Shown here in pieces: positions 16,959 through 25,601 of a DNA stretch of 64,000 nt; within the stretch, counting starts at the first letter, position 1, and each line of letters starts with the position of its first letter. The DNA lies in NCBI RefSeq assembly GCF_030131845.1, contig NZ_JASKYM010000001.1:62001-126000 (forward strand). Direction: 5' to 3'. This stretch comes from Romboutsia sedimentorum. Lineage in GTDB: Bacteria; Bacillota; Clostridia; Peptostreptococcales; Peptostreptococcaceae. The translations under genes were made by a program, and so were the position numbers. The notes beneath the pieces were generated by a model. The model was not told the origin of the DNA and did not search any database. It was given only the letters and a program-made list of their open reading frames with translations.

Positions 16959-18698
16959 TTAAAGTAACTTAATTAGCTCTTCTAACTCTTCAGATAAAGT
17001 TTTTGCAAGTTCAAAATCACTATCTATTAAAGCCAATGCTATTTTCGATTCAACTGATTTTTTCTTTTGTTCAATTTCTAAATAGTCTTTATCAAAATAA
17101 GTAGCATAAATCATTTTTCTAAATTTTCTCATACTCATTTTTCTGATTGTCTTATCTTCAATCATTAAAACATAATCCATACAGTTAATTATAAAATGAT
17201 AATCATGAGAAATCATTAAAATCCCACCATTATAATTTTCTATGGCTTTTTCAAGTGCTATTTGTGAATATGTGTCTAAATGACTTGTAGGTTCATCAAG
17301 AAGCAACATATTTGCTTTACTAGATGAAACTTTAGCTAATTGAAGTATATTCTTTTCTCCACCAGATAAAGATCCTATCTTTTGATTAATGATTTCTTCC
17401 TCAAAACCATATTTTGAAATATATGATCTAATTTCTCGATAAGTTTCAAATCCTGCATCGAAGAACTCTTCAAGTATTGTATTAGACTCATTTAATATTT
17501 CTCCTTGCATCTGAGATAAATACGCAACTTGAATGTCATTGTTTATTTCAACACATTCATGATTATTCTTAAAGATCTCTCTCATTAAAGTCGTTTTTCC
17601 CATGCCGTTTGAACCTATAAGAGCTACTTTATCAGTAGATTTAATCTCAAAGTTAACATTTTCTAAAAGCATCTCATCAAATGCAACCCTATAATCATTA
17701 ACCTTCAAAGCAACCGTTTCTTCTATTTCATTATCAGTAGCTAAATTTATATTCGGTTGTTTAATGTCTACAAATGGCGCTTTAATTCTACGTGCTTCTA
17801 GTCTTTCTTGTATTTTAACTCTAGCTTTTAAAGCTCTACCATTAGAAGCTTCAGCATTATAAGTTGCTCTCTCTCTTAATTTATCGATTAAAATTTCATT
17901 TCTCTCAATTTCTTCATCATCAGCTATAGCTAGTTCTTGTAACTCAATTTTAGTTTGAAGTAATGATAAGTTGTAATCAATATATCTTCCATCAAATTCT
18001 TGGAGTTCCGTGTTTTCAAGATGAATAATTTTGTTAAAACAATGATTCAATAGATATCTGTTGTGCGTAATAATTAGCATTGTTTTTTTGTGAGAATTAA
18101 TTAGACTTTTAAGAGAATTAAGGTTTTCAAAATCTAAGAACACATCTGGCTCGTCCATAATCATTAAGTCTGGCTTATTAAGCATTTCTTTAATTACTTG
18201 AATAAGTTTAAATTCCCCACCACTAAGTTCAGATATCATTCTATCTTTATGCTTGCTTAGGTTTGCAAGATTTAGTTTCTTATTAATGTTACTTTCAAAA
18301 TCATCCCCGTCTATTGCATCAAATGCGTCTAAGGATTCTTGGTACTTTTCTAATAAAGTATCAATATCAGAAGATGTTTCCATTTCTGTGCAAATAGATG
18401 TTATTTCATTTTGTAGCTTAATAAATTCCTCTGCTATATATTCGAAAACTGTAGTTTCTTTTGTTTTATCTAGTTGTGAGAACTGGCTTACATATCCAAT
18501 TCTACAGTTTGAGTCCATTTCTAGCTTGCCATCAAACATATATCTTTCTGGATCCATAATTATATCTATCAGTGTACTTTTCCCGCTACCGCTTGCTCCT
18601 ATAAAAGCGCAGTGTTGACCTTCTTCTAATGTAAATGAAATCTTATTATATAGATCTTTTTTCGGAAATGAGTAGGACAAGTTATCAATTTTTATCAT
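16959..18698 (-). CDS. ABC-F family ATPase (possible antibiotic-resistance ribosome protection protein)
   Basis: A 579-residue soluble protein with two ABC domains: Walker A GASGSGKST and signature LSGGE in the first (about 30-240), GSNGMGKTT and LSGGEKN in the second (about 340-540). A charged interdomain linker (about 250-320) and a C-terminal extension are present. There are no membrane segments. ABC-F proteins act at the ribosomal E site; clostridial members such as CplR give resistance to pleuromutilins, lincosamides and streptogramins. The drug phenotype here is inferred, not visible. AGAGAGGTAA supports ATG 18698, not the frame start at 18719. The gene is preceded by an attenuator-like leader, as expected for a resistance ABC-F. 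Confidence 0.85.
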   Translation of the reverse strand: MIKIDNLSYSFPKKDLYNKISFTLEEGQHCAFIGASGSGKSTLIDIIMDPERYMFDGKLEMDSNCRIGYVSQFSQLDKTKETTVFEYIAEEFIKLQNEITSICTEMETSSDIDTLLEKYQESLDAFDAIDGDDFESNINKKLNLANLSKHKDRMISELSGGEFKLIQVIKEMLNKPDLMIMDEPDVFLDFENLNSLKSLINSHKKTMLIITHNRYLLNHCFNKIIHLENTELQEFDGRYIDYNLSLLQTKIELQELAIADDEEIERNEILIDKLRERATYNAEASNGRALKARVKIQERLEARRIKAPFVDIKQPNINLATDNEIEETVALKVNDYRVAFDEMLLENVNFEIKSTDKVALIGSNGMGKTTLMREIFKNNHECVEINNDIQVAYLSQMQGEILNESNTILEEFFDAGFETYREIRSYISKYGFEEEIINQKIGSLSGGEKNILQLAKVSSSKANMLLLDEPTSHLDTYSQIALEKAIENYNGGILMISHDYHFIINCMDYVLMIEDKTIRKMSMRKFRKMIYATYFDKDYLEIEQKKKSVESKIALALIDSDFELAKTLSEELEELIKLL

Positions 18699-18721
18699 AT
18701 TATTACCTCTCTTTATCATTT

Positions 18722-18748
18722 AAAAAGAGCTTATAAAAATAAGCTCTT
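18722..18748 (-). terminator. Attenuator-like hairpin before the ABC-F gene
   Basis: Perfect 10-bp stem AAGAGCTTAT / ATAAGCTCTT (18725-18734 and 18739-18748) followed on the minus strand by a short T-run (TTTTTAAATG), ending about 24 nt before the ABC-F start codon. No gene lies between it and the upstream promoter, so it would stop transcription inside the leader. Confidence 0.7.
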
Positions 18749-18750
18749 CA

Positions 18751-18788
18751 ATATATAATCAATTCCAATTTTACAATTGATTATATAT
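18751..18788 (-). other. Leader hairpin upstream of the attenuator
   Basis: Perfect 14-bp arms ATATATAATCAATT / AATTGATTATATAT (18751-18764 and 18775-18788), two bases upstream of the terminator hairpin. Within the leader a short frame ATG..TAA (MSLLDI, about 18800-18780) ends inside this stem, with only a weak AAAAAG ribosome site. A ribosome-stalling control of the ABC-F gene is possible but unproven. Confidence 0.5.
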
Positions 18789-18859
18789 CTAGTAACGACA
18801 TTCTTTTTAGATTTACTTTTGATAGCATAACATTTTTTACGACTAATTTCAATCATTTT

Positions 18860-18889
18860 GTATTAAAGCTTTTCGTGACTATCAGTCAA
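18860..18889 (-). promoter_or_regulatory. Candidate promoter of the ABC-F leader
   Basis: Minus-strand TTGACT (18884-18889), 18-bp spacer, TAATAC (18860-18865), placing a start near 18853 and a leader of about 155 nt. Confidence 0.5.
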
Positions 18890-19041
18890 TTCTAATAGAA
18901 GAAGAGTAGAAACTACCTTCAGAGAAATTGGATACTTTTTATTGAAACCAATCTACCAAATAAAGTAAATTAGTTTCAACTATCACAACCAGTTAATTAT
19001 CTAATATGTATCTGATATTTTAAGTAGCTTACACTTATATT

Positions 19042-19246
19042 CTACCCTTTATACCTCAAATATTCTTTATATAATAGTTCTTCAAAATCAACATTATAAC
19101 CTACTTTCGCAATTAGGACCAAATAGCTGTTAAAAGTTCAATATCAATAATGTTTTCACACCTATCTTGAATGCCTATAAGTCTTTTCAAAAACACTATT
19201 TCCTTTTCTGCCAACTCTAGCTCATCATGCCCTGGTTTTTATTTTA
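19042..19246 (-). pseudogene. Frameshifted fragment of an unrecognised gene
   Basis: The minus strand reads about 44 codons (…ELELAEKEIVFLKRLIGI…) to a TAA at 19115-19113. The frame shifted by one then continues with LIAKVGYNVDFEELLYKEY and ends at TAG 19044-19042. The join looks like one protein C terminus broken by a frameshift. There is no start codon with a ribosome site. I do not recognise the family. Confidence 0.45.
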
Positions 19247-19299
19247 TATTATTTTTTATAAAAGAAGAATTATAAAAGAAGAATAATGTAAATGAATGA

Positions 19300-19535
19300 G
19301 CAAGTGGCAAAATGCGCCTAACACTACTTGTTTCAAGTGGCTCTGGTAAATCAACTATACTAAATATCTTAACTAAACTTTTAAAACCAACTAGTGGTGA
19401 TGTAAACATAAACGGTAAGATATGATATATGTTTCAAAAGACAATCTATTGCAATGGCGAAATATAATGGATAATATAATGATAGGTCTTGAAATTCAAA
19501 ATATCGAAAATAATTTACACACCGAAAGCATTACA
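19300..19535 (+). pseudogene. Degenerate ABC transporter ATPase fragment (SsuB/TauB type)
   Basis: The plus-strand translation resembles the intact ATPase at 22023-22775: the Walker A region reads SSGSGKSTILNILTKLLKP, then GDVNINGKI, an in-frame TGA, then YMFQKDNLLQWRNIMDN and IGLEIQN. The TGA at about 19422 replaces the codon for Gly in the intact copy. Homology ends near 19535 and the start, signature motif and Walker B are missing. It is a decayed paralogue or truncated duplicate. Confidence 0.85.
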
Positions 19536-19790
19536 GTATGTAGCATTAGGACTTTTCCACAGGAAGTGCTCCTCACTTATAAGCCTGTCCTTGTAATTAA
19601 TCCTCTCCTCTGTGCCTTCTTACTATAATTTAGTTAGTTTCTATATTGACAGTTTTGCAATAAAGTTATAATATCAATAGGATTGTAGGTTTTTATAATA
19701 CATAGAAAATTATGTTCATTTTAAAACTGTTAATAAATATAATTTTTTATATTTAGGTAATCATAAAATTAGAATAAAGGATGATAAAAA

Positions 19791-21389
19791 ATGACAGAAC
19801 AAAATTTAAACTTGATTGATGAGGTTAAAAGAAGAAGAACCTTTGCAATCATTTCCCATCCCGATGCAGGAAAAACTACATTAACTGAAAAGTTTCTATT
19901 ATATGGTGGTGCCATTCGTGAAGCAGGCTCGGTTAAATCAAGAAGATCTCAAAAACATGCAGTATCTGACTGGATGGAAATTGAAAAACAAAGAGGTATA
20001 TCTGTTGCATCAAGTGTTCTTCAATTTGAATATAATAATTTTTGCATAAATATTCTTGACACTCCAGGGCATCAAGATTTCAGTGAGGACACTTATAGAA
20101 CTCTTATGGCAGCAGACAGTGCAGTAATGGTTATTGACTCTGCTAAAGGTGTTGAGGATCAGACAAAGAAATTATTTCAAGTTTGTAAAATGAGAGGAAT
20201 ACCAATTTTCACTTTTATCAATAAAATGGACCGTCAAGGAAAAGATCCATTTGAGCTACTTGAAGATATTGAAAATGTTTTAGGAATTCGCTCTTGTCCA
20301 GTAAACTGGCCAATTGGTTCTGGTAAAGAGTTCAAAGGTGTGTTTAACCGTCATAAAAATCAAGTTGAACTATTTGATGATGGTAACCATGGACAATCTA
20401 TTGCTAAGTCTACAACTGGAAATATATCTGATGAAAAATTCAATACTTTATTAGGTGATGCTCTTCATGAAAAACTACTAGAGGATATTGAACTTTTAGA
20501 TATTGCTGGAGATAATTTTGATTTAGACGGAATATTAAATGGTGAATTAACACCTGTATTCTTCGGAAGTGCCCTTACTAACTTTGGTGTAGAGCCATTT
20601 TTAGAATCATTCCTAGAAATAACACCACCGCCAAATCCTCGTAGTAGTAATTTAGGTGATATTGACCCTGATTCTAATAATTTCTCAGGATTTATATTTA
20701 AAATTCAAGCTAATATGGATAAATCTCATAGAGATAGAATTGCATTTTTAAGAATTTGCTCTGGTAAGTTTGAAAAAGGTATGACAGTAACTCATGTACA
20801 AAGAAACAAAAAGGTTAAACTTTCACAACCTCAACAGTTTGTAGCACAAGACCGTGTTATGATAGATTCAGCTTACCCAGGGGACATTATAGGGATACAT
20901 GATTCAGGAATATTTAATATTGGTGATACATTAAGTGAAAAACAATCAAATTTACAATACACTGGTATACCACAATTTGCTCCCGAACATTTTGCAAAAA
21001 TATCTACAAAGAATGCTCTTAAAAGAAAACAGTTCTTAAAGGGTCTTACGCAATTATCAGAAGAAGGTGCTATACAGATATACAAACAACCTAATTTTGG
21101 TATGGAAGAACTTATTGTAGGAGTAGTTGGAGTTCTTCAGTTTGAAGTTTTAGAATATCGTCTAAAACAAGAATATGGTGTTGATATGATAATGAGCACA
21201 CTACCTTACCGCCATATACGTTGGATTGAAGCTGATACTTTCAAATCGGATAAGCTTTCAATGCCAATGGATACAATACTAGTTGAAGATAAAAATAGAA
21301 ATCCAGTATTGTTATTCCAAAATGAATGGGCTATTAGACATCTACTTGAGAGAAATGAAAATTTAGCTTTAAGAGAAACTTCTTTATAA
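19791..21389 (+). CDS. prfC: Peptide chain release factor 3
   Basis: A 532-residue translational GTPase that recycles RF1/RF2 after termination. The G-domain motifs are complete: ISHPDAGKTTLTE (G1), the RGISV switch I, DTPGHQDFSEDT (G3) and NKMDRQGKDP (G4), followed by RF3-type domains II and III. Length matches the family (about 530). RF3 rather than a Tet(M)-type resistance protein is indicated by the short length and the SVLQFEY and YRTLMAADSAVMVID stretches. The ribosome site AAAGGATG is placed correctly. It is monocistronic within a mosaic region. Confidence 0.95.
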   Translation: MTEQNLNLIDEVKRRRTFAIISHPDAGKTTLTEKFLLYGGAIREAGSVKSRRSQKHAVSDWMEIEKQRGISVASSVLQFEYNNFCINILDTPGHQDFSEDTYRTLMAADSAVMVIDSAKGVEDQTKKLFQVCKMRGIPIFTFINKMDRQGKDPFELLEDIENVLGIRSCPVNWPIGSGKEFKGVFNRHKNQVELFDDGNHGQSIAKSTTGNISDEKFNTLLGDALHEKLLEDIELLDIAGDNFDLDGILNGELTPVFFGSALTNFGVEPFLESFLEITPPPNPRSSNLGDIDPDSNNFSGFIFKIQANMDKSHRDRIAFLRICSGKFEKGMTVTHVQRNKKVKLSQPQQFVAQDRVMIDSAYPGDIIGIHDSGIFNIGDTLSEKQSNLQYTGIPQFAPEHFAKISTKNALKRKQFLKGLTQLSEEGAIQIYKQPNFGMEELIVGVVGVLQFEVLEYRLKQEYGVDMIMSTLPYRHIRWIEADTFKSDKLSMPMDTILVEDKNRNPVLLFQNEWAIRHLLERNENLALRETSL

Positions 21390-21553
21390 AAAATAAAGAG
21401 ACTGTGAAAGCTTTTCTTTAAATAGCTTTCTATTATAATTTTGTTGAGGTGTAGATATAATAAATATTGTCTATGCCTTAACTTAATATAAAAATTTATT
21501 TAGTTGTATACCAAATACACCTTACGAAAATGCGTTTTTTGAGCATATATTTA
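21390..21553. other. Gap between prfC and the IS256 remnant
   Basis: Contains AAAGAGACTGTGAAAG near 21405, resembling the GAGACTGT-type ends of some insertion sequences, but no complete repeat pair is found. No coding remnant or strong hairpin otherwise. Confidence 0.3.
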
Positions 21554-21935
21554 TTATAGCCTTCCTTCATATATTATAGACAATTCTCCATAAACTTTAC
21601 CCCAATTTCGAAGAGATAGATTCCACTTTTTAGTTGCCTCAAATGTAGCTAAGTATAAAGCTTTTAGTAAAGATACATCGCTTGGAAATACACTACGTTG
21701 CCTGTTTAGTCGTTGATAGCTACTATTTAAGCTCTCTATAGCATTTGTTGTGTATATAACCTTTCTAACTTCTGATGAAAATTTTAAAATTGAACATATA
21801 GCATCCCAGTTAACTGACCAACTTTTCATACCATTATGGTAATGACTCTGCCATTTTTCTGTAACTTCAAGCATTATTGAATGACCTTGTTCTTCATTTG
21901 ATGCATTATAAATTGATTTTAAATATCGTTAATCG
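21554..21935 (-). pseudogene. IS256-family transposase, C-terminal remnant
   Basis: An open frame of 106 codons (21554-21874) plus upstream codons to about 21935 (KSIYNASNEEQ) matches the mutator/IS256 transposase C terminus: WDAICSILKFSSEVRKVIYTTNAIESLN, with the catalytic-glutamate region, and ATFEATKKW. About 270 residues of the N-terminal part are absent and no terminal inverted repeats are clear. It is a dead remnant. Confidence 0.9.
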
Positions 21936-22022
21936 AGTTAACATATATAGCTCAAAATGGTACAAAACACACCCAAATTTAATACTATAAACTATACAAG
22001 TAAAATCTACGGGGGTGACACC

Positions 22023-22775
22023 ATGAAAACAATACTAGAAGTAAAAGACCTCTACAAAAACTTCTACAACAAAGAAGGAGAAATAGAAGTCCTAAAAAAT
22101 ATTAATTTCACTTTAAAAGAAGGAGAAATTCTAACACTCCTTGGACCATCAGGAAGTGGAAAATCAACTATATTAAACATATTAACAAAACTTTTACAAC
22201 CTACTTCAGGTGAAGTAAATCTCAAAGGCAATATAGGATATATGTTTCAAAAGGATCATCTATTAGAGTGGCGAACTATAATGGATAACATAACTATAGG
22301 ACTAGAAATACAGAAAAAGAAAACACCCGAAAATATATCTAGAGTTGAAAAACTCTTAAAAACTTATGACTTATGGGATTTTAGAAATATGTATCCTAAA
22401 GAACTATCCGGTGGTATGAGACAAAGAGTTGCTCTTATTCGTACCCTATCTGTTAATCCTGATATACTACTCCTTGATGAACCATTCTCTGCACTTGATT
22501 ATCAGACAAGATTATTGATTTCAGATGATGTTTACAAAATCATTAGAAATGAAGGTAAGTCTGCAATTCTCGTAACGCACGATTTATCGGAAGCTATATC
22601 AATGTCTGATAGTGTAGTAGTTCTTTCAAAGAGACCTGCAACTGTAAAAAGCACGTACGATATCAACCTTAGACAAAATGAAAATTTAACACCTCTTCAA
22701 ACTCGTAAAGTTCCAGATTTTCAAAATTACTTTGACACATTGTGGAAGGAGTTAGATTCCTATGAGACTAAGTAA
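22023..22775 (+). CDS. ABC transporter ATP-binding protein, NitT/TauT (SsuB) type
   Basis: 250 residues with Walker A GPSGSGKST (about 37-45), the Q-loop YMFQKDHLLEWRTIMDN typical of nitrate/taurine/thiamine-precursor-type ATPases, signature LSGGMRQR, Walker B ILLLDEPFSALD and the switch histidine VTHDLSEA. It energises the permease that follows, whose start overlaps its end by 14 bp. GGGGGTGA supports ATG 22023 over the longer frame. No binding-protein gene is adjacent; the SsuA-like lipoprotein at 47612-48655 could be the partner. Confidence 0.92.
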   Translation: MKTILEVKDLYKNFYNKEGEIEVLKNINFTLKEGEILTLLGPSGSGKSTILNILTKLLQPTSGEVNLKGNIGYMFQKDHLLEWRTIMDNITIGLEIQKKKTPENISRVEKLLKTYDLWDFRNMYPKELSGGMRQRVALIRTLSVNPDILLLDEPFSALDYQTRLLISDDVYKIIRNEGKSAILVTHDLSEAISMSDSVVVLSKRPATVKSTYDINLRQNENLTPLQTRKVPDFQNYFDTLWKELDSYETK

Positions 22776-23565
22776 AAATTCTGAAGGGTACACTAACTAT
22801 ATAAAAAATGTAAAAAAAGACAAAAGAAAAGTTCTTATATATCAAATTCTGTTACTAGTAGGTTTTATAATTCTGTGGGAGGTTCTAGCTGACTTTAAAA
22901 TAATAAATACCTTCTTATTTAGCAAACCTAGTGATATATATCTACTGTTTATTGACTATCTTAAAAACGGAGAACTTTTAAAACACGTTGGTATATCTGT
23001 TTATGAAACACTTTTAGGGCTTATAATTGGTACTGTACTTGGTATTTTAGTTGCCATATCTCTATGGTGGTCTGATGGATTATCAAAAATACTCGATCCA
23101 TTTTTAGTAGTTTTAAATGCACTTCCAAAAACTGCACTAGCTCCTATCATTATAGTGTGGGCTGGAGCTGGTATAATAGGCATTGTTGTTACTGCTGTGA
23201 CTATTTCTGTAGTTGTAACTATATTATCAGCCTATAATTACTTTACCAATGTAGATGAAGAAAAAATGAAAATGTTAAAAAGCTTTGGGGCTACTAAAGG
23301 TCAAATTTTGTGTAAATTAATAATTCCCTCAAATATTGGAAACTTAATAAATCTTACAAAAATTAATATAGGTATGGCTTGGGTTGGAGTTATTGTCGGT
23401 GAATTCTTAGTTTCAAGAGCTGGTATTGGATATTTGATAGTTTATGGAAGCCAAGTTTTCAAACTAGACTTAGTTATGATGGGAGTATTTGTTTTAGCAT
23501 TTTGTGCATGGATTATGTATGAAATTTTAAATATCATTGAAAAAATATATAACTCAAGAAGATAA
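22762..23565 (+). CDS. ABC transporter permease, SsuC/TauC type
   Basis: 267 residues with about six membrane segments and the EAA loop typical of BPD-type permeases (LKSFGATKGQILCKLIIPSN, about residues 171-190). It pairs with the ATPase upstream (14-bp overlap). The substrate class is aliphatic sulfonate, nitrate or pyrimidine-like; the sequence does not decide. Confidence 0.9.
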   Translation: MRLSKNSEGYTNYIKNVKKDKRKVLIYQILLLVGFIILWEVLADFKIINTFLFSKPSDIYLLFIDYLKNGELLKHVGISVYETLLGLIIGTVLGILVAISLWWSDGLSKILDPFLVVLNALPKTALAPIIIVWAGAGIIGIVVTAVTISVVVTILSAYNYFTNVDEEKMKMLKSFGATKGQILCKLIIPSNIGNLINLTKINIGMAWVGVIVGEFLVSRAGIGYLIVYGSQVFKLDLVMMGVFVLAFCAWIMYEILNIIEKIYNSRR

Positions 23566-23587
23566 AAATATAATTTTTTTAATATTG

Positions 23588-23620
23588 TAAAAGGTCTAGT
23601 AAAATTTGTTAGGCTTTTTA
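23588..23620 (+). terminator. Terminator after the ABC permease
   Basis: Stem AAAGGTCTA / TAGGCTTTT with two wobble pairs (23590-23598 and 23610-23618), then T residues. Confidence 0.6.
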
Positions 23621-23733
23621 TAATTTAGAGTTAAAGTTATGCTTATTTTTTATTCAATTAATTACAAGCCATATTTTGTATATATAATTTACTCATCTTA
23701 TGCTAATACTATTTATGTTAAGGTGGTGAATTT

Positions 23734-24186
23734 ATGATTTTCAAAAAAATAAGTATTATATTTTCAATAATTTTAATTATATTTGCAAATAGTAGTAATG
23801 TTTCTTTTGCTGCTACTTCTGTAAATATAGCAGACGTAACTAATGAATATATTAAATCATTAGAAATCATAGATAATTATATGCACGTATTAATGAAATC
23901 TATTTCTACAGCAAATTTCAATGAAGCTCAAATTAACAAAGATATTAAATTTGTAGAAACATTAATTAATGATTTAAATTCCAAAACTTCAAAACTTACC
24001 GAAAGTGATAATGATGTAATTTTAGCTATGCAAGTTATATTGAATTACTATAAAATATCTATAATAAATACGAAAAATTTCTTAAATACCAAAGATGCTG
24101 ATTCATTAATAAGTGCTATTAGTTCTTTTTCATTAGGTTATGACTCTTCCTCTAGTTTAAGAACAATCATAGGAAAAGTGAGATAG
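23734..24186 (+). CDS. Secreted protein of unknown function
   Basis: 150 residues with a clear signal peptide (residues 1-27: short basic start, IIFSIILIIFA, cleavage near SFAA). The mature part of about 120 residues is predicted to be mainly helical, with heptad-like spacing (NEYIKSLEIIDNYMHVLMKS), and has no cysteine. I do not recognise the family. It is alone, converging on the next gene. Confidence 0.65.
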   Translation: MIFKKISIIFSIILIIFANSSNVSFAATSVNIADVTNEYIKSLEIIDNYMHVLMKSISTANFNEAQINKDIKFVETLINDLNSKTSKLTESDNDVILAMQVILNYYKISIINTKNFLNTKDADSLISAISSFSLGYDSSSSLRTIIGKVR

Positions 24187-24220
24187 CTTGTTCTCACCTT
24201 TCCTATATTTTAAATTCGCA

Positions 24221-24856
24221 TTATTTTTTTCTTCTTTTTTTTAATATTAAAATTAAAATTATACCTATTGCTAAAATTCCAAATAAACAAGCAACAACAA
24301 GTTGTATAATATTAGAACTTTTAGCTTCACTTTTACCTTCTTTTAATATTTTATCTATTTCTGTTTTTGTGTAACCTTTTTTCTCTAATTCTCTTACTAA
24401 ATCTTGTTCAGTTATATCATCATCGTCATCAAAGACTTCATCTAACATATAATAAGTAAGCAAACTTCTATTAACTGAAAAATTATATAATAAGTTCCTA
24501 TTATACGACTTATAATATTTAGGTTTATACGCTATCTGAGATTTCATTTTATTTACCTTAATACTGAAGCTGTCATTTTTTGTTTTTACATCACTTTTAG
24601 AGTCCTTTTTTAAATCTAATTTGCTACTTTTTTTCTTGCTACTTTCTTTACTTGAAGCCTTATTAGTAGCATCATTTTTTAATGTTGATTTGTTTGTGCT
24701 ATCACTCTTGGCTTTTGATTTAACAGTTATAGGTTTACTAATCTTTACACTAGAACTTGATTTAAAACTACTATGGCTTCTTGACCTTGCATCTATCATA
24801 CTTGGTACTAATAATGTAGCACAAAGTATAAGACTTGTTATAATCTTCTTATTCAT
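24221..24856 (-). CDS. Ser/Lys-rich membrane-anchored surface protein
   Basis: 211 residues: signal peptide (about 1-24, ending PSMIDA), then roughly 75 residues of very Ser- and Lys-rich low-complexity sequence, an acidic patch (VFDDDDDITEQDLV, about 140), a SHOCT-like helix pair (LVRELEKKGYTKTEIDKILKEG) and a C-terminal transmembrane helix followed by KKRRKK. It is probably tethered to the outside of the membrane with a cytoplasmic basic tail. GAGGAAATTG precedes the start. Function unknown. Confidence 0.6.
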   Translation of the reverse strand: MNKKIITSLILCATLLVPSMIDARSRSHSSFKSSSSVKISKPITVKSKAKSDSTNKSTLKNDATNKASSKESSKKKSSKLDLKKDSKSDVKTKNDSFSIKVNKMKSQIAYKPKYYKSYNRNLLYNFSVNRSLLTYYMLDEVFDDDDDITEQDLVRELEKKGYTKTEIDKILKEGKSEAKSSNIIQLVVACLFGILAIGIILILILKKRRKK

Positions 24857-25045
24857 ATCAATTTCCTCTTTATAATATATTTTTATTCTATTAGTTGCAT
24901 AATTATTTTATCATAATTTGTAAAATTTTACATTTATATCTTAGTTTTAAGTTTATAATTGATAAATTGTTTAATTTTATTTATAATAGAATCATTGTAT
25001 ACAAAAGTCTACTTAAAATATAATTTAATATAGGGGGAAATATAT

Positions 25046-25546
25046 ATGTATTCAGCAGAGTATTTCATAAAACAGTTAAACTTAGAGCCACATGTTGAAG
25101 GTGGTTATTTTAAAGCTAATTTCGCTTCAAGCGAAAATATTACATCAAGTGACTTAAGAACTAAATTTGAAGGTGAAAGAATATTATGGACTAGTATTTA
25201 TTTTTTACTTAGAGATGGAGAGGTATCTAATTTTCATAGATTAAAATCAGACGAAATGTGGTATTATCACGCTGGTTCTCCTCTAACTATTTATATGATA
25301 AGTCCAGAAGGTGAACTTACTACACATGAACTTGGATTAAACATTGAAAATGGTGAAGTACCACAAGTTTTAGTTCCTAAAAATTACATATTTGGTTCTG
25401 CAATGAACAATGAAGGATTTTCACTAGTTGGGTGTATGGTCTCGCCTGGGTTTGAATTTAAAGATTTTGAACTTTTTAAAAGACAATATCTACTAGATTT
25501 ATATCCTCAATATAAAGAAGTTATAGTTAAATTAACAAGAGAATAA
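25046..25546 (+). CDS. Cupin, DUF985 family
   Basis: 166 residues. The Cupin_5/DUF985 pattern is clear: LEPHVEGGYFKANF at the N terminus (about 12-25), a metal-binding type strand pair with SNFHRLKSDEMWYYHAGSPL (about 61-80), and GCMVSPGFEFKDFEL near the C terminus. DUF985 proteins are small cupin-fold proteins without an assigned reaction. AGGGGGAA precedes ATG 25046. Confidence 0.88.
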   Translation: MYSAEYFIKQLNLEPHVEGGYFKANFASSENITSSDLRTKFEGERILWTSIYFLLRDGEVSNFHRLKSDEMWYYHAGSPLTIYMISPEGELTTHELGLNIENGEVPQVLVPKNYIFGSAMNNEGFSLVGCMVSPGFEFKDFELFKRQYLLDLYPQYKEVIVKLTRE

Positions 25547-25552
25547 TATATT

Positions 25553-25595
25553 AAAAAGAGCACATAAAATCAATTCGATTTTGTGTGCTCTTTTA
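25553..25595. terminator. Bidirectional terminator
   Basis: Hairpin AAAAAGAGCACA / TGTGCTCTTTT with an inner stem AAAATC/GATTTT, between the convergent cupin and nucleotidase genes. Confidence 0.8.
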
Positions 25596-25601
25596 TTTAA
25601 A

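Noticed and set aside
18818-18856. Leader ORF from ATG 18856 running across the ABC-F leader (about 41 codons)
   Set aside because: Its ATG lies at or before the predicted transcription start and has no ribosome site.
19422-19628. A 68-residue plus-strand ORF starting in the ABC ATPase fragment
   Set aside because: It is the in-frame remainder after the TGA in a decayed ATPase, with an unrelated tail; not an independent gene.
19791-21389. prfC as a tetracycline-resistance ribosome protection gene
   Set aside because: The protein is 532 residues, not about 640, and matches RF3 throughout; Tet proteins have extra domains IV/V.
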